A stretch of DNA of 64,000 nt from Bradyrhizobium sp. 139 (lineage in GTDB: Bacteria; Pseudomonadota; Alphaproteobacteria; Rhizobiales; Xanthobacteraceae), in NCBI RefSeq assembly GCF_023074175.1, contig NZ_JADPKS010000126.1, positions 1-64,000 on the forward strand. The letters are read 5' to 3'. The notes below the pieces were generated by a model. The model ran no database searches and had not been told where the DNA came from. It was given only the letters and a program-made list of their open reading frames with translations. Of this stretch, positions 26,075 to 35,668 are shown piece by piece. The position numbers and the translations under genes were made by a program. The stretch's first letter is position 1, and each line of letters begins with the position of its first letter.

Positions 26075-26161
26075 CTACCGCGAACCCAATACGTTCCAGA
26101 TGAGAACGAGGGCTGCTGCGAGCAGCGCGGACATGACGAGGCGATGGACGAATCGGTTCAT
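26075..26161 (-). CDS. 28-residue single-helix membrane protein (small ORF)
   Basis: A small ORF reading MNRFVHRLVMSALLAAALVL then IWNVLGSR. It has a basic N-terminus (Arg3, His6, Arg7), one continuous hydrophobic helix of about 17 residues and a short polar end, which is the layout of a single-span inner-membrane miniprotein. A good Shine-Dalgarno (GGGAG) lies about six bases before the ATG. It converges on DoxX with a hairpin between them, and is divergent from the chemoreceptor gene. I know no family for it; the case rests on ribosome site, start and helix. Confidence 0.5.
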   Translation of the reverse strand: MNRFVHRLVMSALLAAALVLIWNVLGSR

Positions 26162-26380
26162 TGCCGCTCCCGCCAGGCTCGATAACCGGCAAAGTCCAGG
26201 ATCGATATTCTCCAGCACAGTTGCTGACGTGCGCTGGCGCATGTCGGTTTGCCTGCACGATTGCGGATAAGGCCGCGCAGGGGCTTTCGCGCAGCCGGCG
26301 GCCGCGCGCCTGTGTTCACGATTGGTAAGAACTTCATGCTACCGATGCGAGCAATAACAATCATTTCCGTAGAGGCTGCG

Positions 26381-28075
26381 ATGAAGTTGCTGAGCCATTT
26401 GAAGATCCGCACCAAGCTTGCCAGCATGGTCTGCCTTGCGGCTCTCACAATCGCGGCCATCATCGCGGTCTCGGCCTTCCTCAGCAAGAGCCGCATGATG
26501 GAGGACCGCGTCCAGCAGATGAAGACCGCGGTCGACATGCTCTACAACCTCGCCGAGTCGGTTCAGGACGACGTCACCGCCGGCAAGCTGACCCAGGCTG
26601 AAGCGAAGGTCCAGTTCCATCTGCGCGGCCGCCGCATGAGCTTCAATGGCGGCCAAGGCTATCCGGTGGTCTACAACGCCGATACCTCGATCCTGGTCAA
26701 CGGCGCGAACCAGCAGCTCGAAGGCAAGATCACGGGCGCGAAGGATTCCAACGGCATCCTCATTGCCGATGCGATCATAAGCGCCGGCAACCAAGCCGCG
26801 CAGGGCGGCGTGACCTCCTATCTATATCCCCGTCCCGGCCAGACCGAGCCTGTCCGCAAGACCGTGTTCACGCGCAAATTTGCGCCCTGGAACACGACGA
26901 TCAGTTACGGCCTCTACGTCGACGACATCGACGCCGACGTGCGCGCGCTGACGCTGGAGCTGGCCGCGGTCGGCCTCGGCCTGATGTTGCTGATGGCGAC
27001 GCTGTCGTGGCTGATTGCCCGTGACGTGCTCGGCGCGCTCGACCGCCAGAAGAACCGCATGCAGGAGATTTCCGAAGGCGCCATCGACAAGCCGGTCGAG
27101 GAGACCGGCCGCGGTGACGAGATCGGCCGCATGGCCGAGACGCTCGAAGTGCTGCGGCGGACCGCCTTGACGGCGCGCAACCTGGAGGCCGAGCAGGTCG
27201 CCGCCAAGACCCGCAGCGAGCAGGAGAAGCGTGACGCCCTGATCGCGCTCGCCGACCGCTTCGACGCCTCCGTCGGCCAGCTGGTCGGCCTGATGGCCTT
27301 GGGCTCGGGCGAGCTGGAGACCACCGCCAAGTCGATGTCGTCCACGGCCGAGGGCACCAACCGCCGCGCCGCCGTGGTCGGCTCGGCCGCCACTGAAGCC
27401 AGCCAGCGCGTCCAGACGGTTGCAGCCGCAGCCGAAGAGCTCTCCTCCTCCATCACCGAGATCAGCCGTCAGGTCGCGCAGTCCGCCGAGGTCACGGGAC
27501 GTGCGGTGGACAGCGCACGCCGCACCGACACCATCGTCCGCGCGCTTTCGGACGGCGCCCAGCAGATCGAGCACGTCGCCGAGCTGATCTCCAGCATCGC
27601 GGCGCAGACCAATTTGCTAGCCCTCAACGCCACCATCGAGGCCGCTCGCGCCGGTGAAGCCGGCCGTGGCTTTGCCGTCGTCGCCTCCGAGGTGAAGTCG
27701 CTCGCGAGCCAGACCGCGGAAGCCACTCGCGAGATCGGCGACAAGATCGCCCAGATCCAGGGCGCGACCAAGGAGGCCGTGGACGCCATCGGCGGCATCA
27801 CCGCCACCATCGAGGAAGTCAGCCGCATCGCCACCTCGATCGGCGCGGCCATCGAGGAGCAAGGCGCCGCCACCGCCGAGATCGCCCGCAGCGTCTCGCA
27901 GACCGCAGAGGCGACCAAGGAAGTCACCACCAATATCGGCGTCGTCAGCACCGCCGCCAACGAGACCGGCAATGCTGCAGGCATGGTGCTCGCGGCCGCG
28001 TCGAACCTCTCCAAGCAGGCCGAGCAGCTCTCCGGCGAAGTCGGGACGTTCCTGGCCGGCGTGCGCGCGGCGTAA
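26381..28075 (+). CDS. Methyl-accepting chemotaxis protein with Cache domain
   Basis: A 564-residue chemoreceptor. An N-terminal helix ([22 protein letters not shown]) is followed by a periplasmic sCache_2-like domain (to about residue 185; [33 protein letters not shown]), a second membrane helix, HAMP, then a long methylation/signalling domain. The hairpin tip core reads [40 protein letters not shown], interrupted here only for length. It senses a small ligand at the cell surface and controls CheA. The start at 26381 has AGAGG five bases upstream; the longer frame is not supported. No che genes are adjacent. Confidence 0.93.
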   Translation: MKLLSHLKIRTKLASMVCLAALTIAAIIAVSAFLSKSRMMEDRVQQMKTAVDMLYNLAESVQDDVTAGKLTQAEAKVQFHLRGRRMSFNGGQGYPVVYNADTSILVNGANQQLEGKITGAKDSNGILIADAIISAGNQAAQGGVTSYLYPRPGQTEPVRKTVFTRKFAPWNTTISYGLYVDDIDADVRALTLELAAVGLGLMLLMATLSWLIARDVLGALDRQKNRMQEISEGAIDKPVEETGRGDEIGRMAETLEVLRRTALTARNLEAEQVAAKTRSEQEKRDALIALADRFDASVGQLVGLMALGSGELETTAKSMSSTAEGTNRRAAVVGSAATEASQRVQTVAAAAEELSSSITEISRQVAQSAEVTGRAVDSARRTDTIVRALSDGAQQIEHVAELISSIAAQTNLLALNATIEAARAGEAGRGFAVVASEVKSLASQTAEATREIGDKIAQIQGATKEAVDAIGGITATIEEVSRIATSIGAAIEEQGAATAEIARSVSQTAEATKEVTTNIGVVSTAANETGNAAGMVLAAASNLSKQAEQLSGEVGTFLAGVRAA

Positions 28076-28101
28076 GACGGCCGGTACCAAACTCCCCACG
28101 T

Positions 28102-28188
28102 CGTCATGGCCGGGCTTGTCCCGGCCATCCACGTCTCGCCGCAAGGCACCAAGAACGTGGATGCCCGGGACTAGCCCGGCCATGACGA
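28102..28188. repeat. Long dispersed palindrome (GTCATGGCCGGG family)
   Basis: CGTCATGGCCGGGCTTGTCC ... CATCCACGT on the left mirrors ACGTGGATG ... GGCCATGACG on the right, with only a few mismatches over arms of about 33 bases and a loop of about 20. I recognise it as a common Bradyrhizobium intergenic repeat. It sits between the chemoreceptor and the AsmA-like gene, which converge on it. Confidence 0.8.
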
Positions 28189-28269
28189 TCATTTACGGAT
28201 GCTCATAGGCGGAAGCGGGAGTGCATCTCTTCGCGACGGCAATTGAGTCTCGTCACCACCGCTTCACTG

Positions 28270-31200
28270 CTATCGCCGCGCGAGACTGCAACCGCTCGAT
28301 AGCTGACGCGTCGATCCGGTCGAGCCATCGTTCGCCTGCGAGGGGAATTCTTCGAACGGCGAGCTTTGCTTGCCGGTGTTGAATTCGAAGATCTTGCGGA
28401 ACAGGCCCGGCGCCATCGCCGAGATCGGATTGACGCGCATCACGGGCGCGGCCGGCGTGCCGACGACTTCATAGGTCACGCCGATCAATCCTTCATTGTT
28501 GCCGCCGCCGAGGAAGATGCCGAACAACGGGATCTGGCCGAAGATGTTGTTGACGCCATACATCGGCACGAAAGTCCCGCTCATGCACACCTGGTTGCCG
28601 GGATAGTCGATCGAGCCCTCGATTGTGGCGCCGATCATCGGGCCCTTTACGACGCCATCGCGGATCGTCAGCGCGCCGTTCTGGCGCGTGAACTCGGCGC
28701 GCAGCGCGCTGAAAGAGACGCCGTTCCCGGTACCGTTGGGCGCGCCGGCGGCGACGCGTTCGAGCTGCGCCTCGCCCTTCACCGTGAAGTCGCGGACGTT
28801 GATGAGGCCTTCGCGCGTCGTGTTCGGCTCCGACGACGGCGGCTCCATCGCCACCACCAACTGGCCGCCGACTGCCTTGGTGTAGGTGTCGGTGAAGCGC
28901 AGCAAATTGCCGGCGTCATTGGTCTGGAGATAGATCACCTCGCGACTGCCCTGGGCGCGGCCGCCGCGCAAATCGGCCGCCACAGGCGTGTCTTTTCCGA
29001 TCCTGCCGCTCAGCGTGAAGGCTTTGACCGCACCATTGCGGCGCGACATCTTGGCGTCGACGCTACGCATCGCCTCACCGTTGAAACCCATGACGGCGCC
29101 GAGCTTCACGTCGATGTCGAAATCGACGTTCTTCAACTTGCTCTTGGCATCGTCCTTGGAATTGCCTGAGATCGCCGACTTCAGGAAGCCGCGGCCGTCG
29201 AATACGTCGCCGCGCATCATGCCCTTGACCACGCCGTCCTGGCTGCGCTCCACCTTCAGCGATGCCTTGTCACCGTCGGACGGCGAATAGGTCGGAAAGC
29301 TCGCGTTCAAGAGGTCGCCGTTGGCGTCGACTTCCAGCGAGCCCTTGATCGAGGCACCGCCGCCTTCGATGACGATCTCCTCCAGACGCGTCGATTGCGC
29401 CGTCGGCACGACCTTGAAGCTGGCCTTGCCCGATTTGCCCGGCAGCTTGACCCAGCCGGGCAGGATGTTGTCGAGCTTGAGCGAGGTCAGGTCGGCCTCG
29501 ACGCCGAGCTTCGTCGTCTGATCGGGACCGCCGGCGATCTTGCCCGACAGCTTGATCGGCAGCGATCCGCTGACGGCGGGACCGAGATCGAAGCCAAGGC
29601 GCGCGCGACTCGCATCGTCCAGCGTCGCCTGCAACTTGACGTCCGCATCGCCCTCGGCCGGCTTGCGGTAGTCGAGCGAAGCCGCCTGGCCGTTGATCTT
29701 GACGTCGCCCTTGACCTGATAGCCCTGATTGCTCGCGACGATCTTGAGGTTGTTGGCCTCCAGCTTCTGATTCATCACCAGCTTGTCGGCGGCAAAGCCG
29801 TTGAGGTCGGCGGTGACGGCGTAGGTCGTGTCGGCCTTGGTGAGCTCGCCCTTGACCGGCAGGCCGAGCTGGATGCTGGCCGTGAACGTCCCTTTGCTGG
29901 TGTTGGGATCGATGACAGTCGACGACAGATCGCTCAACCGGTCATTGGCGAGCATTTCGGCCGCCGCCGGCACGGGGCCGTCGGCGCGGAACCTGGTTCG
30001 CGATGGCGATGGCTTGGGCGCCATGTCCGGCACCTCGAAGACGAAGTCGGAGATCGTGACCTTACGGCCCGCCGGCGTATCGGCAATGCCCTGCCCGATA
30101 TTCACGGTCGCGGTGCGCCCGGTCACACGCGCCTTCAAATCGGCATCGTGCACCACCGGCATGCCATCCACCGGGCGGACCGCGACGCCACTCGCCACGA
30201 TGTTGACCGACAGGCCGTCGTCGGGAATGGGCGGGCCCTTGCGCGGCAGGTTCTTCGTCGGCGAATTGACGCCGATCTCGATGCGCTGGAGCGTGCCGCG
30301 CTCGATCCGCTCGATCACCCATTCGCGCAACTCAGGAACGACAAGCGTCGGCCACATCCGCTTGAGCGCCGAGGCTGACATCGGCGTTCCCGCAAAACCC
30401 AGCGTCAGCCGCGGCTCGCCCGAATAGTCGATGGCACCGGTACCGGCGACACCGATCTCGCCATTGCTGATATCGGCCTGCGTCAGCAGCAGGCGCTTGT
30501 GGTCGGTGTCGAAGCGGAAGCCGATCGCGATACGGTTGAAGACCAGCGGCGGCTCGTTGTCGATACCGCCCAAAAGGATCGAGCCGCCGCTGAAGCCGAG
30601 CTGCCAATCGTTGGTGGTGCCGTTGGGCGGCTCCAGATGGGCCAGAAGCGTCATGCGGTTCGCGCCCGAGAGAATCTTGAACGGGGCGACCAGCACCCGC
30701 CGGTTCGAATCCCACTCGACATTGATCTCGGCCGAGTCGACCGCCATCGGGTAATCTGGCGTGTCGGTGTCGATGATGTTGCCCGCACCGATCGCGATCT
30801 TGCCGCGGAAGAAGGTCGGCACGCCGTCACGGCCGAGCTCGCCCTTGAGCTCGCCGGTCAGCGGCAGGTCGGCCGTATAGGTGAGATCCTTCACCCGCAG
30901 CGCCAGCAGGATGTTGGCGGTGGAAACCTTGTCGGCGCGGATATCGACCGAGCGCACACCGTTCTCGGCAGGGCCAATCGTGGCACGCAGCGACCACGGG
31001 CGCGCGCCCTCTTCACCGAGGCTGAGCGCGATGCCGCCACGGCTCGGCCGGCGCAGGCTGAGCGTGATGTTCTCAAAGGCCCATTTGCTGCCGCGCTGCT
31101 GATCGTCGACGATCAGGTTGCCGTTCTTCAGACCGATCTCGTTGAGGTTCTGGCCGTCGAGGCCGGTCATGCTCAGACTGTCGAGCCAGTCGAGGCCCTG

Positions 31201-31977
31201 AAGAATGCCACTCGGCGCGGCGGCTTGGGGGGCGGCCTGCGTTGCGTCCGGGCTTGCAGGCGCCGTGGCGAATGGCGGCGGCGGGACACCGCGCGGGAAT
31301 GTCGGCGGCAGGCCCGCGTCCTTCTTGGATGCGACGCCGGTTGCGAGCGGCTTTGCGGTGTCGCCGGCCGACACCGTGACGGTGCCGTCAGGCGCGATCC
31401 GGATCGCGAGCTCGGCATCGACGAGATTGAGGCTTTCCGCGCGCAGATGCCCCATCAGGAGACCTGCACCCGACAGTTTTACCTCGGCCTTCGGCGCGCT
31501 GGCGACAATGGCGTGATCGTGGTCGCGCACGATGATGTCACGGATGCGCACGGCGATGCGGACCCGCCCGGCCCGCTCGATCTGGGTGCCGCCGATCTCC
31601 ACCGTGTTGCCGTGGCCGATATTGTCCTCGATGGCGGCAGCTAACCAGGGCGTGGCGATATCGAGATTGATGGGACCTGCACCAAGTCGCCACCACAGCC
31701 CGCCGAAACAGCCGACGAAAATGAGGACGAGAGCCCCGACCACGATGGCCAGCCGCTTCAGCCAGCGATCGGCGGCGAGCCAGCGGCGCAACGGCCCAAA
31801 TCCGTCGCCGAAGCGACCGAACCCCGAATTGGAACGCGACAACAGCCGGCGCGCCCGATGGCCCGCCGCTGCTTCCTGATCCGGATCCCAGTCGGCGTCG
31901 TCCCATTCCTGCGGCTGTTGACCGCCGCGCCGATCGAGATCCCGATTATAATCCTGGGGCGACGTATTCCTTGCCAT
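28270..31977 (-). CDS. AsmA/YhdP-like inner-membrane-anchored giant protein (DUF3971)
   Basis: A 1235-residue protein similar in size to E. coli YhdP. After a cytoplasmic, acidic N-terminus (about 70 residues) comes one membrane helix (about residues 74-96, LKRLAIVVGALVLIFVGCFGGLWW). A Pro-rich segment follows, then a very long stretch of repeated beta strands with the AsmA/DUF3971 character, ending in AsmA-like C-terminal sequence (SLDYPGNQV-type, GLIGVTYEVVGT, RVNPISAMAPGLFRKIFEF). YhdP, TamB and AsmA-like proteins bridge the envelope and move phospholipids outward. The start at 31977 (MARNTSPQDY) is preferred; 32100 in the same frame is possible. It is divergent from the peroxiredoxin gene. 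Confidence 0.85.
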   Translation of the reverse strand: MARNTSPQDYNRDLDRRGGQQPQEWDDADWDPDQEAAAGHRARRLLSRSNSGFGRFGDGFGPLRRWLAADRWLKRLAIVVGALVLIFVGCFGGLWWRLGAGPINLDIATPWLAAAIEDNIGHGNTVEIGGTQIERAGRVRIAVRIRDIIVRDHDHAIVASAPKAEVKLSGAGLLMGHLRAESLNLVDAELAIRIAPDGTVTVSAGDTAKPLATGVASKKDAGLPPTFPRGVPPPPFATAPASPDATQAAPQAAAPSGILQGLDWLDSLSMTGLDGQNLNEIGLKNGNLIVDDQQRGSKWAFENITLSLRRPSRGGIALSLGEEGARPWSLRATIGPAENGVRSVDIRADKVSTANILLALRVKDLTYTADLPLTGELKGELGRDGVPTFFRGKIAIGAGNIIDTDTPDYPMAVDSAEINVEWDSNRRVLVAPFKILSGANRMTLLAHLEPPNGTTNDWQLGFSGGSILLGGIDNEPPLVFNRIAIGFRFDTDHKRLLLTQADISNGEIGVAGTGAIDYSGEPRLTLGFAGTPMSASALKRMWPTLVVPELREWVIERIERGTLQRIEIGVNSPTKNLPRKGPPIPDDGLSVNIVASGVAVRPVDGMPVVHDADLKARVTGRTATVNIGQGIADTPAGRKVTISDFVFEVPDMAPKPSPSRTRFRADGPVPAAAEMLANDRLSDLSSTVIDPNTSKGTFTASIQLGLPVKGELTKADTTYAVTADLNGFAADKLVMNQKLEANNLKIVASNQGYQVKGDVKINGQAASLDYRKPAEGDADVKLQATLDDASRARLGFDLGPAVSGSLPIKLSGKIAGGPDQTTKLGVEADLTSLKLDNILPGWVKLPGKSGKASFKVVPTAQSTRLEEIVIEGGGASIKGSLEVDANGDLLNASFPTYSPSDGDKASLKVERSQDGVVKGMMRGDVFDGRGFLKSAISGNSKDDAKSKLKNVDFDIDVKLGAVMGFNGEAMRSVDAKMSRRNGAVKAFTLSGRIGKDTPVAADLRGGRAQGSREVIYLQTNDAGNLLRFTDTYTKAVGGQLVVAMEPPSSEPNTTREGLINVRDFTVKGEAQLERVAAGAPNGTGNGVSFSALRAEFTRQNGALTIRDGVVKGPMIGATIEGSIDYPGNQVCMSGTFVPMYGVNNIFGQIPLFGIFLGGGNNEGLIGVTYEVVGTPAAPVMRVNPISAMAPGLFRKIFEFNTGKQSSPFEEFPSQANDGSTGSTRQLSSGCSLARR

Positions 31978-32268
31978 TGCCTCTCGATACAGACGCCCAT
32001 CGTAAGATTGAGCGCCGCCGGGACCGCAGCCGTCCACGGGAAGCGAAGCTCCCTGCGCCGGCACTGCCGCCATACCTCGAATATTCCTGCTGTTCGTCAT
32101 TTCGCCCCGGGAGCGCGTTCAACGAGCAGTGGGGTGGTGCGTGGAATTCCTTGTAACGATACTCCGGCATCGCCAGACTTGCCCAGACGAGGGCGCGATT
32201 CCGGCACACCGGACGAGAGCTGCAATACCGCTCCGGTTGACCCGCCGAAAGCGTCGAAAGGAAGGCGT

Positions 32269-32958
32269 ATGTCCAAGAAATCCCGAAAGAAATCGTCCAA
32301 AACGCCCTCCGGCATTGCAACGGCTAAAAAGCAGGCCCCGACCAAGCGGGCAACGACTCAAGCAAAGTCCGCGAAAACACAGCGGACGCCGGCGAGCAAA
32401 TCAACCAGGACCGTAGCAAAAGCAGGATCACATAAGGCCGCATCCAAACAGTTAAATTCCTCCAAATCGGCCTCCGCGCCCGCGACGGCGAAGTCCGCCC
32501 TGAGCGAGGGCCAGAAGGCGCCCGCCTTCCGCCTGCCCCGCGATGGCGGCGATGTGGTCTCGCTGGCTGACTATGCCGGCCAGAAGCTCGTCCTGTTCTT
32601 CTATCCCCGCGCCGACACGCCCGGCTGCACCAGGGAGGCCATCGATTTCACGCGGCTGAGCGACGCCTTCACTGCTGCCGGCACGGCCGTGCTCGGTATC
32701 TCCGCCGATCCATTAAAGGCCCAGGAGAAGTTCCGCGACAAGCACAGTCTCGGCGTCCCGCTCATCTCGGATGAGAAACACGAGATGCTGGAAAAGTATG
32801 GCGCCTGGGGCGAAAAATCCATGTACGGCAAGAGCTTCCTCGGGATTCTTCGCACCACGGTATTGATCGGCGCAGACGGCAAGGTCGCCAGGGTCTGGCG
32901 CAATGTCCGGGTCGACGGGCATGCCGATCAGGTGTTGGAAGCCGCAAGAAGCCTTTAA
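32269..32958 (+). CDS. bcp: Peroxiredoxin (PrxQ/BCP) with histone-H1-like N-terminal tail
   Basis: A 229-residue thiol peroxidase. Residues about 78-229 form the BCP/PrxQ domain, with the peroxidatic Cys120 in the TPGCTRE motif. The second cysteine that PrxQ enzymes usually carry five positions later is Ile125 here, and there is no other Cys in the protein, so it must work as a 1-Cys enzyme with an external thiol. Residues 1-75 are an extension rich in Lys, Ser, Thr and Ala (SKKSRKKSSK, KKQAPTKRAT) resembling histone H1 tails, which may bind DNA or envelope polymers. The ATG is set by GGAAGG upstream. Divergent from the AsmA-like gene. Confidence 0.88.
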   Translation: MSKKSRKKSSKTPSGIATAKKQAPTKRATTQAKSAKTQRTPASKSTRTVAKAGSHKAASKQLNSSKSASAPATAKSALSEGQKAPAFRLPRDGGDVVSLADYAGQKLVLFFYPRADTPGCTREAIDFTRLSDAFTAAGTAVLGISADPLKAQEKFRDKHSLGVPLISDEKHEMLEKYGAWGEKSMYGKSFLGILRTTVLIGADGKVARVWRNVRVDGHADQVLEAARSL

Positions 32959-33068
32959 CCAATCCTTTAAGTGCGAGCGGTTCCGTTTCCGGAAAATTAA
33001 CCATGGCCGGCCCAGATTGCTGCGGCAATTAGGCCGTACGGACTCATCCGACCGGCACCGGAGTGCCG

Positions 33069-34433
33069 ATGTCGAAAAGTTCTGCCCAATATTCGCAGTA
33101 CCCCCAACATCAGCCGCACGACCATGGACGGGCCTTCCATCGCCGTCCTGCCGCCGCGGTGGCAGCCGCGATTCCCCTTCCGGCGATCGACGACGCCTAC
33201 ACCATCGTGCATCACGGCAAGCAGGTCCGCCTGGGACCTGTGGTGTTCTGGATCGTGGTCGGCACGGTGGTGCTGCTCGGACTCTGGTCGGCGGCGACCG
33301 CGACCTATTTCGCCTTCCGCGACGACGTCCTGACCCGGCTGATCGCGCGCCAGGCCGAGATGCAATACGCCTATGAGGACCGCATCGCCGAGCTGCGCGC
33401 CGAGGTCGACCGCACCACCAGCCGGCAGCTGCTCGACCAGGAACAGTTTGATCAGAAGCTCGACCAGATCATGAAGCGCCAGACGGCGCTGGAGTCCCGG
33501 GCGACGGCGCTCGGGGCCATGCCCGACGTGACCGGATCGATCCCCCGCTCAGCCCCACCGCGCGGCGATTCGAACCAGGGCGCAACGCAGGGTACCCCGA
33601 AGCCGTCGCCGATCAGCGACACCGTGATCTTCGTGGCACCGCCCGATCGCGAAGCGCGGCTCGAGTCGCGCGCCCCGGCGGTCGCGGCCCCGCCGAGCAG
33701 CCAATTTGCCAAGAACCAGGGCTTCGACAACATCCTGGTCCGGCTCACGACCTCGCTTGACCAGGTCGAGCGTCGGCAGATGGCGGCGCTCAGCGCCGTC
33801 GAGGAAGGCATGGATTCACGCATGCGCCGGATGCGCGGCGTGGTCAGCGATCTCGGCCTCAATCTCGCCAGCCTAGAATCCGCTGTGCCGCGCTCCGCGA
33901 TGGGCGGCCCCTTCGTGCCCGTCAAACTGATGGCCAATGCCGGACCGTTCGAGAAGCAACTCTACCGCATCAACACCACGCGCGCCGAGATGGATCGCCT
34001 CAATCGCACACTGGCGCTGGTGCCCTACCGCAAGCCTGTCATCGGCGAGGTCGAATTCACCTCCGGATTCGGCGTGCGCAGCGATCCTTTCCTCGGCCGG
34101 CCCGCAATGCATACCGGGCTCGACTTCCGTGCCGCCACCGGCGATCCCGTTCGCGTCACCGCCAACGGCAAGGTGGTCTCGGCCGGCTGGTCCGGCGGCT
34201 ACGGCCGCATGATCGAGATCGACCACGGCAATGGGCTTGCGACCCGCTACGGCCATCTCTCCGAGATCAACGTGAAGGTCGGCGAGATCGTGAAGATCGG
34301 CCAGGTCGTCGGTCTCGTCGGCTCGACCGGCCGCTCCACCGGCCCGCACCTGCACTATGAAACCCGCATCGACGGCGAAGCGGTCGATCCGCAGAAATTC
34401 CTGCGCGCCGGCGTGCGTATGAGTGCGGGCTAG
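33069..34433 (+). CDS. M23 family (LytM-type) peptidase, membrane anchored
   Basis: A 454-residue envelope protein: a short cytoplasmic end, one membrane helix (about residues 55-83, VVFWIVVGTVVLLGLWSAATATYFAF), a long coiled-coil-rich periplasmic stalk (residues 90-300), and a C-terminal M23 domain. Zinc and catalytic motifs are complete: HTGLDF (HxxxD) and HLHYETR (HxH), with SGFGVRSDPFLGRPAMHTG preceding. Complete motifs suggest real peptidoglycan endopeptidase activity, rather than the degenerate LytM regulators such as EnvC. The ATG at 33069 has GGAG five bases upstream. It faces the DUF5666 gene tail to tail. Confidence 0.9.
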   Translation: MSKSSAQYSQYPQHQPHDHGRAFHRRPAAAVAAAIPLPAIDDAYTIVHHGKQVRLGPVVFWIVVGTVVLLGLWSAATATYFAFRDDVLTRLIARQAEMQYAYEDRIAELRAEVDRTTSRQLLDQEQFDQKLDQIMKRQTALESRATALGAMPDVTGSIPRSAPPRGDSNQGATQGTPKPSPISDTVIFVAPPDREARLESRAPAVAAPPSSQFAKNQGFDNILVRLTTSLDQVERRQMAALSAVEEGMDSRMRRMRGVVSDLGLNLASLESAVPRSAMGGPFVPVKLMANAGPFEKQLYRINTTRAEMDRLNRTLALVPYRKPVIGEVEFTSGFGVRSDPFLGRPAMHTGLDFRAATGDPVRVTANGKVVSAGWSGGYGRMIEIDHGNGLATRYGHLSEINVKVGEIVKIGQVVGLVGSTGRSTGPHLHYETRIDGEAVDPQKFLRAGVRMSAG

Positions 34434-34474
34434 GTCCGCGCTATTTTCCTTTCTGCTTGTCTGGCCTCCAGCAT

Positions 34475-35668
34475 CTAGCGCCGGCCACCGCCCATCCCGC
34501 CTCCGGGACCACCAAAGCCACCACCACCCATTCCACCGCCAGGCCCCATGGGCCCGGTGCCAGGCGAGCCAAGACCGCCGAGACCCGACGGGCCGCTTGG
34601 CCCGGTCGGGGCGGAACCAGGAGTCGCGGCAGGGCTCGATCCCGACGCAGGCGCACCGGGCTGGCTGCCGCCCGGATTGGGCGTGCCGCGGTTTGGATGC
34701 AGCATCGAGCCGCCGGGCGACCGGTTGGGATTGCCGGCGCCGCCGGGCGCCTGCCCCGGCGATCCCCGGATTGGGCCGACCAACTGCGCGGAGTCCAGCT
34801 GGAGCCCACGCGAGCGGTCGAACACGCCGTTGACCACCATGCGCGCCTCACCCGCCGCCGGACCGAACCGTGAGCCGTCGCGGGCGATGAACCCGGAGCC
34901 GAGCTGGAGGTTCGAGCCCGCGCGCTGCACATAGGCCTCGATCGAAAGCCGGCTTGCGCCGACGAGATCCGAGAAATCGTCGATCCGCGTGCGCGCCGCC
35001 TGCATCGCGCCCTGGCTCGAACTGCCCTCGATCTGGACGCGCTGGCCGACCAGCAGCGGATCGACGCCGCTCAGCTTCAGCCCGCCAATACGCAAGCCGT
35101 CAGGCCCGCGCTCGACGAGACCAGTGACACGCTCGGTCGCCTCGCGACGCGGCTCGACCAGGCTTGCGACGATCACGCCGTCGGTCCGGCGCAGGCCGTA
35201 GACGGCGACCTGCGTGCCCGCACGAAGCTTGCTCTCCTTGTCGCTCGCGACGATCTTCTGGCCGAGCACCGTCAGCTCGTTGCCCTTGGCGCCTTCGATC
35301 GGACCGGAGACCTCGCTCGCGATCGTGATGTTGCGCGTCACGAGCGTGCCGTCAGTCTGACGGGTCGCAACCACGCGGGCGAGCTGGCCGATGCGCAGAG
35401 CCTTGGGGTTCGCTGCCTCGTCATCGATCCGGACAGGCACGTCGCTCGCATAAGTGACGCGCTCGCCGTTGATGTAAATGCTGCCGAAACGCTGGATCAC
35501 GCCGACGATGCCGGTGCCGCCGATGCCGTGATCGTCGCCGCGCGTGATTCCCGTGCCGCCGATGCCCTGATCGGTGCCGCGCTTGACCTGCGCACGGGCC
35601 ATCGGCGTGCCGGCGAGCCAAAGTCCAGCCAGCAGCAGGCGGCGAGAGATCAGCGGCGGCCGGCTCAT
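34475..35668 (-). CDS. DUF5666 domain protein, exported, Gly-rich C-terminus
   Basis: A 397-residue exported protein. The N-terminal SRRLLLAGLWLAGTPMARA is a signal sequence with a twin-arginine-like pair. Two 'GIGGTGI' turns follow (near residues 36 and 48). Residues 55 to about 300 contain several DUF5666-like OB-type modules (IQRFGSIYINGERVTYA, GPIEGAKGNELTVLGQKI, VTGLVERGPDGLRIGGLKLSGV). The last 90 residues are low-complexity Gly/Pro/Ser (MGPGGGMGGGGFGG). DUF5666 function is unknown; it may bind ions or envelope polymers. Its ATG overlaps the stop of the DUF6502 gene by four bases, so the two are translationally coupled and likely work together. Confidence 0.83.
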   Translation of the reverse strand: MSRPPLISRRLLLAGLWLAGTPMARAQVKRGTDQGIGGTGITRGDDHGIGGTGIVGVIQRFGSIYINGERVTYASDVPVRIDDEAANPKALRIGQLARVVATRQTDGTLVTRNITIASEVSGPIEGAKGNELTVLGQKIVASDKESKLRAGTQVAVYGLRRTDGVIVASLVEPRREATERVTGLVERGPDGLRIGGLKLSGVDPLLVGQRVQIEGSSSQGAMQAARTRIDDFSDLVGASRLSIEAYVQRAGSNLQLGSGFIARDGSRFGPAAGEARMVVNGVFDRSRGLQLDSAQLVGPIRGSPGQAPGGAGNPNRSPGGSMLHPNRGTPNPGGSQPGAPASGSSPAATPGSAPTGPSGPSGLGGLGSPGTGPMGPGGGMGGGGFGGPGGGMGGGRR

